A stretch of DNA of 64,000 nucleotides from the NCBI GenBank assembly GCA_025084515.1, contig JAJAGP010000364.1, positions 259,261-323,260 of the forward strand. Reading direction: 5' to 3'. The translations under genes and the position numbers were made by a program. Under the pieces are notes generated by a model. The model saw only the letters and a program-made list of their open reading frames with translations, was not told the DNA's origin and did not search any database. Below, in pieces: positions 1 through 11,860 of this stretch (its first letter is position 1; each line of letters begins with the position of its first letter). Source of the DNA: Ancistrus triradiatus (lineage: Eukaryota > Chordata > Actinopteri > Siluriformes > Loricariidae).

Positions 1-99
1 ACGTGTAATTGAAGCTTAATATGACTTGGAGTTATTTTAATATTGCATTTTAATCATGATTTTGCTGGTCAGAGTATCTTCAGAGAACATAGGGAGCAG

Positions 100-296
100 G
101 CATAAGTGTGCCCTGGAGAGGATGTCAGTCCATTACAAGGCTCAGTGGGGGTCACTGTTGGCAGAGGATGATCCCCTCCCTCCCTCAGACACAGGCAATT
201 GTGTCTGCATGCGATGTATGACCCAGACAGAGGGTAACCTAAACACAGGTCCCTGTGGTGGTGGGCTAGTGTATTAGACCACTGCACCACCCAAGC
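100..296 (-). repeat. tRNA-derived SINE, minus strand
   Basis: Read on the minus strand, the right end carries a tRNA-like A box in the context TGGTGCAGTGGTCTAA. It is followed by a body with GTGTCTGAGGGAGGGAGG and GGGGATCATCC. The same body motif (TCTGAGGGAGGG) recurs near 580 and 44,755, so this is a dispersed family and not a functional tRNA. The family name is not certain. Confidence 0.6.
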
Positions 297-489
297 ACCT
301 CATAGAATGGTTCTGGATTTAATGTGAGTGAAATTAAAGGTATGATCAGTAAACCTACCTCTTGTTTTCTTAGTCTTTTATGTTTGTTGATTGTATCATG
401 CTATAGGGATGCCTTTGCTGGTATTCAAAGATCCAGAGGAATGAAACTGGAATGTTATTTTTTTTAAAACTACTAACAGGTATTGGTGC

Positions 490-690
490 ACTAATATAAT
501 CGCTCGGTGACCAGAGTTTGAGTCCCGGTAGTGCCTTCCATCCAAGCTGGGCTTCATACAGGTGTGACTGGGCTGTATCTGAGGGAGGGGAGGCCAGACA
601 GGGAAATTACCCCCAGCACAGCAGCAGTAACCCCTGCCCAGCATTGACCTGGTGTATCTGCCCACTGTGAACCCCTGTGAATCTAAACAA
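490..690 (+). repeat. tRNA-derived SINE, plus strand, degraded
   Basis: A B-box-like stretch (GAGTTTGAGTCCCGG) is followed by GGGCTGTATCTGAGGGAGGGG and a body shared with the copies at 100-296 and 44,672-44,880. The tRNA part is eroded. The reading frames here are by-products of the repeat. Confidence 0.5.
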
Positions 691-699
691 GGTTAAAAT

Positions 700-1717
700 G
701 TGAAAAAAAAATCCCTGTAATGACATAAATTATATCGGCTATGGAAAAAGGCTTACATAAAGACTTGGTGGTTCATTTGCTTAGACTGAATTCAGAACCC
801 ACCCAGTAAAAAGAAAGTCTGTAGCAGAGCAGCCAAATTTCATTTTGACTGTTATTGAAGAAAAAAGACGCTAGCCACTGACCTATTAAAATTAATAGCT
901 TTGTCAAGTGGCCTTCAGAAAACAATACAGAAGTACCAGCAGACAATAACAGCTGGCCTCACACCTAGCCCCAGAGACCTATGAGGAATGAGCTTTTCAG
1001 TGATCCTAAATTGTACTTCCTGGTCCAGAGTTAAGAATCGTCTAAGCCAAGTCATTTTTATTAGTGTCCCATCTATAAACAATTAGGAAACAGCATAGAA
1101 GACTACACCGTGGCCACAATAAGCAGGATGCAATGAGAATACACAACATTCACACAGAACAATGGGGGATAATACAAACTGAGGTGAAGCCAATCTGTGT
1201 AGTTGTATGGCTCACCAAATCATGAATGTTGTTTTTGATGGTAGTCCACTATGCTATACCCAGATGGAGACGTTCTGAACCGTCCAGGCTTAAGTCCTTA
1301 CAAATGTCTATGGGATTAATGCTAGAGTGAAGGTTTCTTCGGTTATACTAAAGGGTTCTGGAGCGAGAACAACACAATTCTTTTGAGTCATGATGTATAT
1401 TTCCAGTGCCCTGTAGTGACTGTGGCCTTGATGTAAAACCATAAAATTTTGTTTTTTTGTTTTACTGTTTATGGGCAGCTGGGCAGAAGCTGATGAACTG
1501 ACTTGTTGGAGGTGGACACCTATGATGTGTTATATTGAGAGTCAGTGGGGTATCATTACAACCCATTATATTGCCACTGTTTGTCTTCTAATCTAGAAAT
1601 GTATGCTTTATATTATGTATGTGTTACAAGTGAGTGTTGCTGAAATAGCAGAGCTCAATAATTAGAAGGGGTGTCCACAAACCTTTGTCTGTAGTTTATT
1701 TATCTTTCATGTGTACA
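700..1717. other. no gene recognised
   Basis: About 1 kb of AT-rich DNA with no exon-like reading frame, no repeat family I can name and no RNA fold I could recognise. It may be intergenic or far upstream of slc12a7. Confidence 0.5.
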
Positions 1718-1719
1718 TA

Positions 1720-2900
1720 CACTGTATTGCCAAACGTATTTGCTCGTCTGCCTTCACACACAAACTTGAGTGACATCCCATTCTTAATTCACAGGGTTTG
1801 ATATGATGTTGGCCCATTTTTTGCAGCTATAACAGCTTCAACTCTTCTGGGAAGGCTTTCCACAAATTTTATTAGTGTGTTTATTTGAATTTTTGACTAT
1901 TCTTCCAGAAGCACATTTGTGAGGTCAGATACTGGTGTTGGACGAGAAGGCCTGGCTCATAGTCTCCGCTCTAATTCATCCCAAAGGTGTTCTATGTGGT
2001 TGATGTCAGGACTCTATGCAGGCCAGTCAAGTTCTTCCACACCAAACTCACTCATCCATGTCTTTATGGGCCTTGCTTTGTGCACTGGTGTGCAGTCATG
2101 TTGGAACAGGAAGGGGCCATCCCCAAACTGTTCCCACAAAGTTGAGAGCATGAAATTGTCCAAAATCTCTTGGTATGCTGAAGTTTTAAGAGTTCCTTTC
2201 ACTGCAACTAAGGGTCCGAGCCCAACTCCTGAAAAACAACCCCACACCATAATCCCCCCTCAACCAAACTTCACAACTGACACAATGCGGTCAGACAAGT
2301 ACCGTTCTCATGGAAACCGCCAAACCCCGATACCCCGTCCATCAGATTGCCAGACGGAGAAGCATGATTCGTCACTCTAGAGAACGTCCACACTGCTGTA
2401 GAGTTCAGTGACGGCGTGCTTTACACCACTGCATCCGACGCTTTGCATTGTGCTTGATGATGCAAGGCTTGGATGCAGCTGCTCGGCCATGGAAACCCAT
2501 TCATGAAGCTCTCTATGCACTGTTCATGAGCTAATCTGAAGGCCACATCAAGTTTGGAGGTCTGTAGCATTTGACTCTGCAGAAAGTTGCCTCAGCGCAC
2601 TATGCACCTCAGCATCGGCTGAACCCGCTGAGTTGCTGCTGTTCCCAATTGATTCCACTTTGTTATAATACCACTGACAGTTGACTGTGGAATATTTAGT
2701 AGTGAGGAAATTTCATGACTGGACTTGTTGCAAAGATGCCATCCTTACCACACTGGAATTCACCATTCTTTCACAAATGTTTGTAGAAGCAGTCTGCATG
2801 CCCACATGCTTGATTTTATACACCTATGGCCATGGAAGTGATAGGAACACCTGAATTCAGTGATTTGGATGGATGAGTGAATACTTTTGGCAATATAGTG
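1720..2900 (-). mobile_element. Tc1-like DNA transposon, degraded, transposase antisense
   Basis: Inverted ends match: CACTGTATTGCCAAACGTAT on the left and TTTTGGCAATATAGTG on the right, with TA flanking both sides as expected for Tc1/mariner insertion. On the minus strand at 2,014-2,250 a transposase fragment reads MVWGCFSG, FQHDCTPVHKARP and ELDWPA, the eroded form of the usual DDE-domain blocks (QDNxPxHxA, LxWPAxSPDL). Length near 1.2 kb fits a full-length but dead copy. Confidence 0.85.
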
Positions 2901-2904
2901 TATA

Positions 2905-5900
2905 ATCATGATAAATATTTACATGTACAGGTTTATGCTTATGTTTCATGCATCACTGGACTAATTGCATGTTTTGTTATCACAACCTCTGCATGGAATA
3001 AACTTAAATATAGTGCATGCCTGCGCATAGTAAACTATTTTTTTTCTTTTTTTTGGTGACCCATTTTTTTGGTAGCCAAACTTTATATTTATTTGTTATG
3101 AATTCTGCAGAAATTTCTGATACTTAGATTTGTTCTCTGTAAGGGTTATTCTAATTTGATAAAAAGAAGCTTTTTACCAGGGGTGTTCAATCTGTTGCAC
3201 ATGACTGTACTACATATTACGTAGCCTAACAGCATTCAAAGCACATCTGAGGCATTAAGAGAAACCGACTATTACCTGCCTGTTAGTTGTTTCGCAACTA
3301 GGTACATTAGAAAAATGGGGGTTGACTGTAAAGGGTAATGATTACAGTTAATGCTGTACTTTCATAATTCCAGAAAACACACTAAATGCATAATTATTTT
3401 GTATAAGCTATTGTGCTTGGCATTCTTTTTGGCCATTTAACCAACATAGACGTTGAATGACTTGAACAAAATCAACTACAGGTTTAGCTAAGGCTTGTAT
3501 AATTCAGCATTGTCTGGATTGTGCATTGTGAGAATAGCAGCTGTTCTTAATAACAGCGTAATATCTGAAGGCAAGTCATTAGTAAAAAGGGTGGTGCAGC
3601 CTATTAGTCACAGAATATTTGAGGCCTGTGGAAAGAAAGGCAAACAAATGCTATGTCATATGTAAAACATGCAACATGTCCAGTCATGCAGGACTTCTGG
3701 AGCTTACTCATCCATCGTCACTCTTGTTGATGTAATTATTACTGAAACACGCTTTTTGCTTTATCAGAATATTTGCTTCTTGGATCATTTGCAAACAAAT
3801 ACTGAACGTGCAGCTACAGATCTAAGAACAAAGTACTAAATAACATCGCTGCTACCTGACTGTGATGTATGTCTAGACATGAAAGAGCAGCTATATTTTT
3901 GAAAAAATAACCAATTCAGTTGTTCCCTACATGGTCAGCAATGTGATTCCTGGGGATTTTTAGCTGTATGAACTTTGGTAGTAGCCAAGAGACTTGCCAT
4001 AATGTGGCAGTGAAAATTGTTTGGGATCAAGATTGGTCAGTCCATTACCAAAGGTCACAATGAAGAATAGTCACAGTTCTATCTGCTGCATGCTTGCATT
4101 TGATTTCAAAGAATTCTTTGTTGCATGTTTTACTTTGTGGAATCCACAGTGACCCTGATTAAGTCAGACCAGGAGATGCACAGGCACAATTGGCCAAGTG
4201 TGAGAGAGGGGAGAATGGTCGTAGTGCCATTGCCTGGTGCTGCAACAGTGAGCCATACAGCCACTGGGTTGAATTGGAATCTCATCAATGGCACAGTTTG
4301 GCCTGTAGGTGCCAGATCCCATGACAACCTGAACAGGAAAAAAAGTGGGGTAAAAATGTGAAAAAATGTTAACCATTAAACCACCAACTAAACAGTTATG
4401 GCATATGATACCGAATGTTATATCCATATTTTTATGTAAAGACTAAAGAGGCTCTAAGTATATGTTGGAAATGAGCTGGAAGTTTAATTAAGTATTGTCT
4501 AATTCAATAACGATTTTATTTTTTTAACGTGTGAGAGAGGATTATGGTTATTCATAAGATTATGCTTATGCATTATGATTTTGCATAATGCATAAGTGAA
4601 AATGAGTGATTGGTGAAATGAAAATGAGTGGTGAAAATGGTTGGTCAGTGCAATTATGTAAAAGGTTACAATGAAGATTACGTGGCATTTATTTAGCTTT
4701 GAATGTGTCACTCTGTACACACCACAGAATAGAAAATACTATCTAGGCCTGGAAATATTAACTACGAATATTTGATGTGTCAGTGGGGCTAAATCTGAGA
4801 CCATAATCTGTTATTGTATTTTGCATTCGTCTCAAATTTAGCATGTTTTTCATTACAAATCATAAAGTCAGCATAACAAAAAAAGACTCAGAATTTTCTC
4901 AGAATTTCTTAGAATTTGGTATGTCCGACCCTGACCTCATCAAGCATGTACTGTGTAGGGGCGTGTGAAGACAAAGAAAGTCAAGCATTCAGTAACATCA
5001 CAGGATGCCCTTTGGAATATCGTGAAATCAGGCTGGAATAACATGAATCATCATATTTAGCACATGTCCGCTCAAGGGCACACTATCATTATTGCAAAAG
5101 GTAGACTATCAAATACTAATAAATGCAGTGTTTTTGGGGTGGAGGAGGGGCTTTGCAGTGGAGCTGACTGTAGTTTAACGCGCTCGCTTATCACAGTCTT
5201 GTAGTCCCTTCACAGTTTCTGCAGGCTTTTGAGTTACCTGCTCTTCTTAAATACCTGCTTGCATCATAAATATAACAGGAAATATGTTGCACTGTCACAT
5301 AAAACACAGTTTCACAGTTCACAATGTGCAAAGAAAACCTGAATGCAAGTCCAGAACCTGAAAAAACACACGAAATATCGCAAAAAAGAGTTTTACGCTA
5401 GGACGAGGTGGAAAAGTTAGAATATCGCTGAAGTCAAGGTGGTGGAAAAGGGTTTTCCGAATAAACAATGGTGTGTCAAGCTGTGATTTGACGGATCAAG
5501 TCACATGATTCTGTTCCACCTAGTCAGAGCAAAAACAAAACAAAATTGGTATTGATACACTTAGATATGATTTAATTGTCGAGTTGACTGAATGTGATGT
5601 ACCTGATTAAGCAGAAAAGAAAGTGAATGAATGAATAAAGAGGTGGGATGTGTTAAAGACAGCTGTGTGTGAACCAGCACGCACGTCCTGCCTAGAATCT
5701 CCAAACTGCAAAGAACACAGCCATAAAAAGTTTTTAAACAACTGTAAAGATTATTCTGTTAAATTCCTCTATTTGTACTTGTTTTGATGCCACCCCTAGT
5801 CGTGGTAACCTATGTCATCTAAAGTTTATTAACGTATATTAAAGTTAACTGTAGAGCATGGAAACATGACTTGGGAAAGGGAGAGAGAGAATGTAAAGAC

Positions 5901-6095
5901 GAATCTGTATAGTGCACGCAGCTGTACAGGGAAATAAGATTTTACCAATAATAAATAGTATAAAAAATTTTAAGTGAGTCTGTGATGGTCAGTGTTGACA
6001 TTAAATAAATAATTGATTGGAAAACACTGCAATGTCTTGGCTATTGTATAAATACTAGTATGTTACAGCATCCTATATGGCATTGCTAAGTGAAG
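2905..6095. other. no gene recognised; one SINE-like patch
   Basis: A gene-free stretch of more than 3 kb. The only structured part seen is about 4,180-4,345 (GTGAGAGAGGGGAGAATGG, then GTGCCAGATCCCATGACAA), which looks like the eroded body of a SINE. A short palindromic AT segment near 4,556-4,600 (repeated CATAAG/CTTATGCATTATG) is visible. Nothing coding was recognised on either strand. Confidence 0.45.
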
Positions 6096-6320
6096 TATGT
6101 AACATTGAGGTTTGCATGTCCTCCCAGTGTCTATGTGGGTTTACTCCGGTTGCTCTGGTTTCCTCTGACAGCCCAAAGACATGCATTAGAATAATTGATT
6201 AAGCTAAACTGGCCGGGTGTGTGTGGATGACTAGTTTTGATGTAACCTTGTGCCTGGCGTGAATATCCATTGTTGTCGAAAGCATCGTTAACTAAATAAA
6301 AACATACTTGTATAACTAAC
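6096..6320 (+). repeat. fish SINE/LINE-tail repeat, degraded
   Basis: Contains the common fish repeat phrase GTTTGCATGTCCTCCCAGTG, then GTGGGTTTACTCCGGTT, CAGCCCAAAGACATGCA and ACCTTGTGCCTGGCGTGAAT. Related copies occur at 23,290-23,620, about 50,370-50,480 and 62,155-62,290. Non-coding. Confidence 0.6.
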
Positions 6321-6501
6321 AAGTAACTACTAACTAATTACCGGTATCTACTTGTATAACTAACAAAACATGCCGTTTAGATCATGTCCAGATCGCATAA
6401 CGTGCAGTGTTATACAACGTAACTTCGATGTTAAGATGCACATCAATGTATTCACATTCATGTCGCCAGCATGTTCTGATGTCATGAAACAAGTTAATGT
6501 A

Positions 6502-7009
6502 CCGTATTTTTCGGACCATAACGCGCACTTAAAATCCTTTAACTTTCTCAAAAATCGACAGTGCGCCTTAAAATGCGGTGCGTCTAATGTATGAATTAAT
6601 TCTGGTTGTGCTTTCTGACCTAGAACCGATTGTAGATGGTACACGGCGCTCATAAATCTGTCAAAATGTTTTAGCACGGTCTTGGTAGGTTACGAAGCTT
6701 AAGGCAACCGTAGTGCGCAGCATCGCGGAGTAATACGGTATGTGCTTCAGCATTAGGGTACGTGCATTCATTCATTCATTTCCGAAGCGGATTTCAAACA
6801 CAACGCTATCAGTCATGCAGTACAACATGGACATAGAGCAGCTGCGAGAGAATTCAACATTAACGAATCAATGATACGGAAGTGGAGGAAGCAAGAAGAC
6901 GCCCTGCGCCAGTAAGACCAAACTGAGCTTCCGATGGAACTTAAGAGTTTTTTTGTTTCATTTAATGCGTCTTATAATCCGGTGCGCTTTATAGCCCCGG
7001 AAAATACGG
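6502..7009 (+). mobile_element. pogo/Tigger-like non-autonomous transposon, copy 1
   Basis: Perfect terminal inverted repeats (CCGTATTTTTCGGACCATAA and its complement ending AAAATACGG) are flanked by TA on both sides, as in the Tc1/mariner-pogo group. The interior near 6,800-6,915 encodes a fragment with AAREFNINESMIRKWRKQE, which resembles the Psq/Brinker-type helix-turn-helix at the N-terminus of pogo/Tigger transposases. No catalytic domain remains. Copies 2 and 3 are at 38,849-39,423 and 39,937-40,509. Confidence 0.75.
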
Positions 7010-8259
7010 TATTAAAAACCACCTGTGGTTATTCAACATGTTTACCAATAATTAGATGTGTTTTTGAATAACTTGGGGTTTGGCTACAATAATAATATGT
7101 CAAATTAGTATAGTCCCTTCTGCAAAGGTTTCTTCTACACCCCTGGTCAAGTGATGTTTTGTTAATTATTTAAATAAAAATTACCCTGACGGGGAGCCAA
7201 CTTAAGTATAATTTTTCTGCATAACACCTGTATGGTTATGTTAAAATAAATTTAAATATAAAGTTTGTTTCCCAGTGTAGATGACCCAAAACATAAGAAA
7301 TGGTTCATAACAGTGTGCAGATATACACATGTGCTATTTTTAAGTATGTGCTCTGTAAGAAAACACGAGATTGGTCCAGTGGTGTCCAAACATAAGCACA
7401 AGACTGTACATGTAAATATTTACCATGTATGTATGTACATATAAAATATAAATATTTACAACTAAAGCAACTTGGAAAACACAGAATACAGAAGCTACAG
7501 AAGCCTAAACCCATAAGCCAGTTTTGCTTCGTGTATTTTAATAGGACACACCCCATTATTTGACTTGTTTTGTAAAATTTGCGTAAGGATAATTCAGATG
7601 TCTAATGCCCTATTTCCATTACTTCCTCTGGGCTCTTGTAAGCTGAGGGCCGGATGATACGATTACAGGATGCTGTGAAAGACTGACACCCTTTCCATTG
7701 GTAAACCTCTGCCTGCACCCACTGGATTCTCCAGATAGGCTCCAGACCCGCCTGCAACCCTGACCAGTATAAGAAGGGGCAAAACAGGAGAGAGCAAAAT
7801 CCGGCTTACATTCAATGATGTTACCACAATATAACAGCACAGGGGTGCTTCTGATTGGTTCTGTTGTCTGCCTGCTATCTGTGGACTGGACAGGGCTTTG
7901 CCTCTATAATGAGCAGGGTCAGGTTCATTGTGTGTACGTGGTAGTAGTGAACTCTCAAATTTTCTACTGCCTCACAGCTGTTACTTCTAGACCTGAAGGC
8001 TACAAAATAAACAATCATTACCTTATAATTATCCACTTACACAAACGAATGCGAAGGGTGTACTTGGAGATAAGAAGCCATCGAGAATGCCTTTTAATTT
8101 GCTTATTTGCACAATCAGCCTTGTTTGATGGTTTGGATTGCAGGGTAGGGGATCCAGTTACAAGGTTCAGCTGTATACTAATAACAAATCTTAGTACTGC
8201 CTCTATTTAAGTACTGATCTGATGTGTCCTGGTGGCTATTTGTGTCCACTATGTACACA
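7010..8259. other. no gene recognised; repeat scraps
   Basis: Mostly AT-rich DNA. About 7,730-7,790 (AGATAGGCTCCAGACCCGCC, then CAACCCTGACCAGTATAAG) is the tail phrase of the fish repeat also seen at 6,096. An open frame at 7,815-8,210 shows no recognisable domain and I do not call it a gene. Confidence 0.45.
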
Positions 8260-9092
8260 CATTGACAAAAAACAAAGCACCCAGATAGAAATGTTGGATT
8301 GCTGCAAAACTCAGCATGCAGTTATGTCGCAGGCAGATATATAAATGATTACAGATGTGGTCTGATTAGACACTGGGTCTTGCCACAAGAGGGTGTTAAA
8401 ATGCTTTACTGCTCGATAAAAAGGCTCTCAGAGGCTACTTTTCGGTAATGTACCTCTTGAGTAGTGTACACCTCTGTAGTTTTTTCACATTCATCGTTTT
8501 TTGGCTGGCAGTCAGTGGCATGAAATGTAATGGACTCGATAACAACAAATTTCCTTCTACTCGGCACCTGGATATGATCCGGGCAGAGGCAGGGGTGTGT
8601 AGTGAAGGTGCCACCTGTGTCTGGATGGTGGACAACAAAACTCGTGCTTGTAGTCTAACGATCCTCTCCACTGGTGGTCTGTCTGGGCCACCCAAACCTG
8701 TTCGCCATGTGCACTGCTCCCAACACCTCCTAACAGCCAGGACAGAACAGCCTGGATGGCTGGCAGTTCATAGAGCCATCCATCTTGCTTCTCTCAGTCC
8801 AGTGATGAACCCCTCTCAAAGTCTGTCAACTGGGCAAAATGTATTCGAATGGATAATAAAGGCATACCAGCAGTTCATGATCTCTCACCAAGAGGAACAC
8901 TATCCAAAAATTTGCCTCTGACAGCCTTTTTGTAGACAGTAGATGAAGTATGGTTATGCCCTCATGTCGCAGGGTCCTGTCTCTAATCAGACCATACCTG
9001 TAATTATTTTCCATTCTGCCAAAGACATAACTGCATGGTGAGTTTTACAGCAATCTGATATTTCTATCTGGGTGCTATTTTTTTTGTCAATG
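8260..9092 (-). mobile_element. TIR DNA transposon with Tc1-like transposase remnant
   Basis: Long inverted ends pair: CATTGACAAAAAAC with CACCCAGATAGAAAT on the left, and ATTTCTATCTGGGTG with TTTTTTGTCAATG on the right. The next 20 bases inward (GGATTGCTGCAAAACTCA) also pair. On the minus strand at 8,435-8,695 a peptide with VERIVRLQARVLLSTIQTQV, ASARIISRCRVEG and HFMPLT resembles the second helix-turn-helix region of Tc1-like transposases. It is too eroded to be active. A deleted relative lies at 61,733-62,042. Confidence 0.7.
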
Positions 9093-9299
9093 AGTATATG
9101 TGCATGATCTATGTGATGCCAGCTGATATCAAAAGGCCACATAATGTTAAACAAATCAGACATGTATCCAAATCAAACTGATACTTATACAACATCAGAT
9201 TGGTGCATCCCTAATCTGTCCAGTACTACTCTGGTATACTGCTAATAGTTGCAGAAAAGAAAAGAAATGTCAATCTAATAGAAACTGGGGTACATTTAC

Positions 9300-9410
9300 C
9301 CTTACACATCCCAGAAGTTGAATCTGTTCATCTGGACATAGATTTTGTCGGAGACATGTTTCGTCAGTCATCTAAGTGACTTCTTCAGTCTCAGCAGTTG
9401 GAAAACATTC
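9300..9410. repeat. fragment of a widespread fish repeat
   Basis: Contains GTTCATCTGGACATAGATTT and AAGTGACTTCTTCAGTCTCA, phrases that recur in many teleost genomes beside a GACGAAAC-type motif. A related GACGAAACGTTTTG stretch occurs at about 15,226. The repeat class cannot be fixed from this fragment. Confidence 0.4.
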
Positions 9411-9419
9411 CCTAACTAA

Positions 9420-11860
9420 CTGATTGAGCATTGGTGCTTTCGCTTCTCTTCGTCGCCTCACTTATTTTTGTAGACACAACTTAATCCGGCAAAGCCCATC
9501 GTTCTCCAATCAGAATCCGGGCCATTTTCCTCACGCCTGTTCCCCGGGAGGGGGGGAAAAGGCTACCCAATAACGGCTTCCCATCCCCCACTTACGACCA
9601 GAAACAACGGAAAAGAAGAATATTCATAGGACATTTATATACCATCATTCATATCTTTTAACATAGGTCCTGTACAACACTACATTTCACACACGGAATT
9701 ATGTTCCATATCCTCGGGGCGAGCCTAGCTGTTTGTCTCCTTTCTGGGAGTGACTCACAAAATTACGAGTCTGAACTGTTTAATCGAGCTATTTTTCTGT
9801 GATGTGTTTCCGTTTCCTTCTACGTCCGTAACCTGCGCGCGAAATTTGCAGAAAAAATCAACTACATGGGGTAATAAAAAATTACCGCAAGTGTGCTTTT
9901 GCCAAAAGTATCCCCAAAATTTTAATTCCCCTCACGACCCCGATTGCTCGACGAAAGTAAACAGAAGTCTATTGAATAGTCCTCAGAGAGACAGAAATGG
10001 CATGACACTCCTGCTTCCCACTCGGCATTTTCCAGCCAACAACATACTCCCTTTCCCTTTTCTTGTAACAAAGACACATGGGTCGTCTCTTTCGCATGAG
10101 TCATTCACTCGAGGTAATTCCCCCTTCTTCCCCAGAAAACAAATTGTCTGCCACCTCTGTGTGGAAGTCTGTACCCCGTTTCGGTTCTTTTGCCCGGGGG
10201 CCTATCCCTGCGTTCCCTCGTGTTATAGTCTACTTCATTGTCCTCTTATCAAGTTTAACGCTTTTAGCGGTTCCCCGCTTACAGTTCTGAGCAACTGGTC
10301 GCATCCTTCGCCTTTCGTGCGGTTCCTGTCGGCGTACAGGCAGCCCTTTCTCCTCTCCCGCTCTAACGTTTCAGCACTTCAATTGCAAGGCGCGCTCTAT
10401 CCCCTTTCTATGAGACCTAACCTTTTTTCTTTACGCCTTTCGTTCTAGTATTCTAGTGCAACGTGACGATAGCAAAGCGAAAGTGAGACGATCCTCCCAA
10501 TTCCCCCTATCGGTTAGACCCCTATACCCGAACACCGTAAGGGGAAAAGAACACCTCTCACAAGGAAGGAACTTCCTTCCGTTTTGAGTTCTCGATTCCA
10601 ATTTTCTCACTCAAGACAAACTCTGCAATCCAGATCCCTCTATTTCCCTTTTCCCGCTGGGCAACTCACTCTGTGTCTTATGGTCCGCTGCTAGTCTCCT
10701 CTAAACAGCTCTCCCTCGCCTCCTTTTGCCGCATCCCCCACCCACTTTGCGCCGCGACCCGAAAACCTTCCCGAGTCATCGGGGAAGGAAAGAAATCCCG
10801 AAAACAGTGGGGGGGGTCTCAACGTATTCCTCTCTACCTTTATTTGAACACTACTTTTCAATCAAGACATGGAACAAATTCTTGATTTCCGAACAAGGGC
10901 GAGAAGAAGTAAGGGAGATCGGTAGAAGGAGCGATAAAAAAGGGCTAGGAAACAGGAGGAAGCACATGTCTGTTACGCTTGGAAAAGGGGAGTTCATAAA
11001 AAAGTCAAGAAAAAAAAGAAGAACCTTGCTTTTCTGTGTCAGTTCTCGACCCTCATGTTATCAACCTAATGCTTCTTAAGATGCTTTTGCAAATCCATAT
11101 CAGCTCCTCGAGTCTCTCTCTCTGCTAGGGGTAAATTAGGTAAAACGTCGTCAGCCTAAACCCCCGTCTACATGCACAATCAGCGTCACCCTAACCGCGA
11201 TAAGTCGTTTTTACTGACATCTTGGCCCCATTAACTTGTTCGACCTAAGTTTTCCCGAGAGGGAGGGAAGAAAGAAAAAACAGCACGTTATTGCTTTTTT
11301 GAATTATCACTGTGCTGAGTGCTGAATAGTGCACCGGGCCGCTTCCCTACTACTAAATAAATGGGGGTAGCCCGCGCGCCAGTGGTTCTAAAACTTGAAG
11401 GGGGAAAATCGACTTAGAGGGAAAGCCCCTCCCTTTCATACCCTAGAAGGGGGATGGAGAAAGACGAATCCCGATAAGACTATCCTATTCGGTGTCCCCA
11501 AGTGACACCTCTTTATGTGTCGTTGTCCTGCGTTTGCTTGCTCTTTCCTAAATACTCGGGAGAGATTCTTCGCTAGGACCGCGGGACGAAAACTCCCCCG
11601 CGCCATCAGATGAAAAAGGAGCGGAAAAAAAATGAGACCTGAAGGGAGCGTACTGGAAAAACAAGATCGGAAACGGTTTTTCGGATATTAGGTTAAATCA
11701 CTTATTCTTTTATATTCCCTCTTGCCGTTTCGCCCCTTGTGGTCCCTTCCTCTCGATCGTTTTTTTTCCCATCTTTGCCCCACATAGCATCCCTAAAGAA
11801 TACGCCCTTAACGGCCTGCCTGACACATAAAGAAGCTACTGTCCAAAAAAAACCAAATAA
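9420..11860. other. compositionally anomalous block, CpG- and homopolymer-rich
   Basis: This block differs from all surrounding DNA. CG dinucleotides and runs of C, G, A or T are frequent. The plus strand is pyrimidine-rich from about 9,840 to 10,760, then purine-rich from about 10,780 to 11,080 and again near 11,590-11,660. The pyrimidine bias opens a 232-codon frame (9,750-10,448) rich in Ser, Pro, Phe and Leu with no recognisable domain, and a 117-codon frame (10,726-11,079). I do not support either as a gene. It could be poorly resolved assembly sequence, a GC-rich regulatory island near the unseen slc12a7 exon 1, or diverged foreign DNA. Confidence 0.5.

Noticed and set aside
1919..2380. 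153-codon plus-strand frame
   Set aside because: It is the complement of Tc1-like transposase sequence; the recognisable peptide is on the other strand.
8448..8921. 157-codon plus-strand frame starting with a hydrophobic stretch, signal-peptide-like
   Set aside because: It lies wholly within an inverted-repeat transposon, and the opposite strand shows transposase-like wording.
9750..10448. 232-codon open frame in the odd block
   Set aside because: Biased composition (Ser/Pro/Phe/Leu) matches a pyrimidine-rich strand. There is no domain, signal peptide logic, splice context or repeated architecture.
10560..10580. Near-palindrome GGAAGGAACTTCCTTCC as an operator
   Set aside because: A single low-complexity palindrome inside a block of doubtful sequence quality, with no gene beside it.
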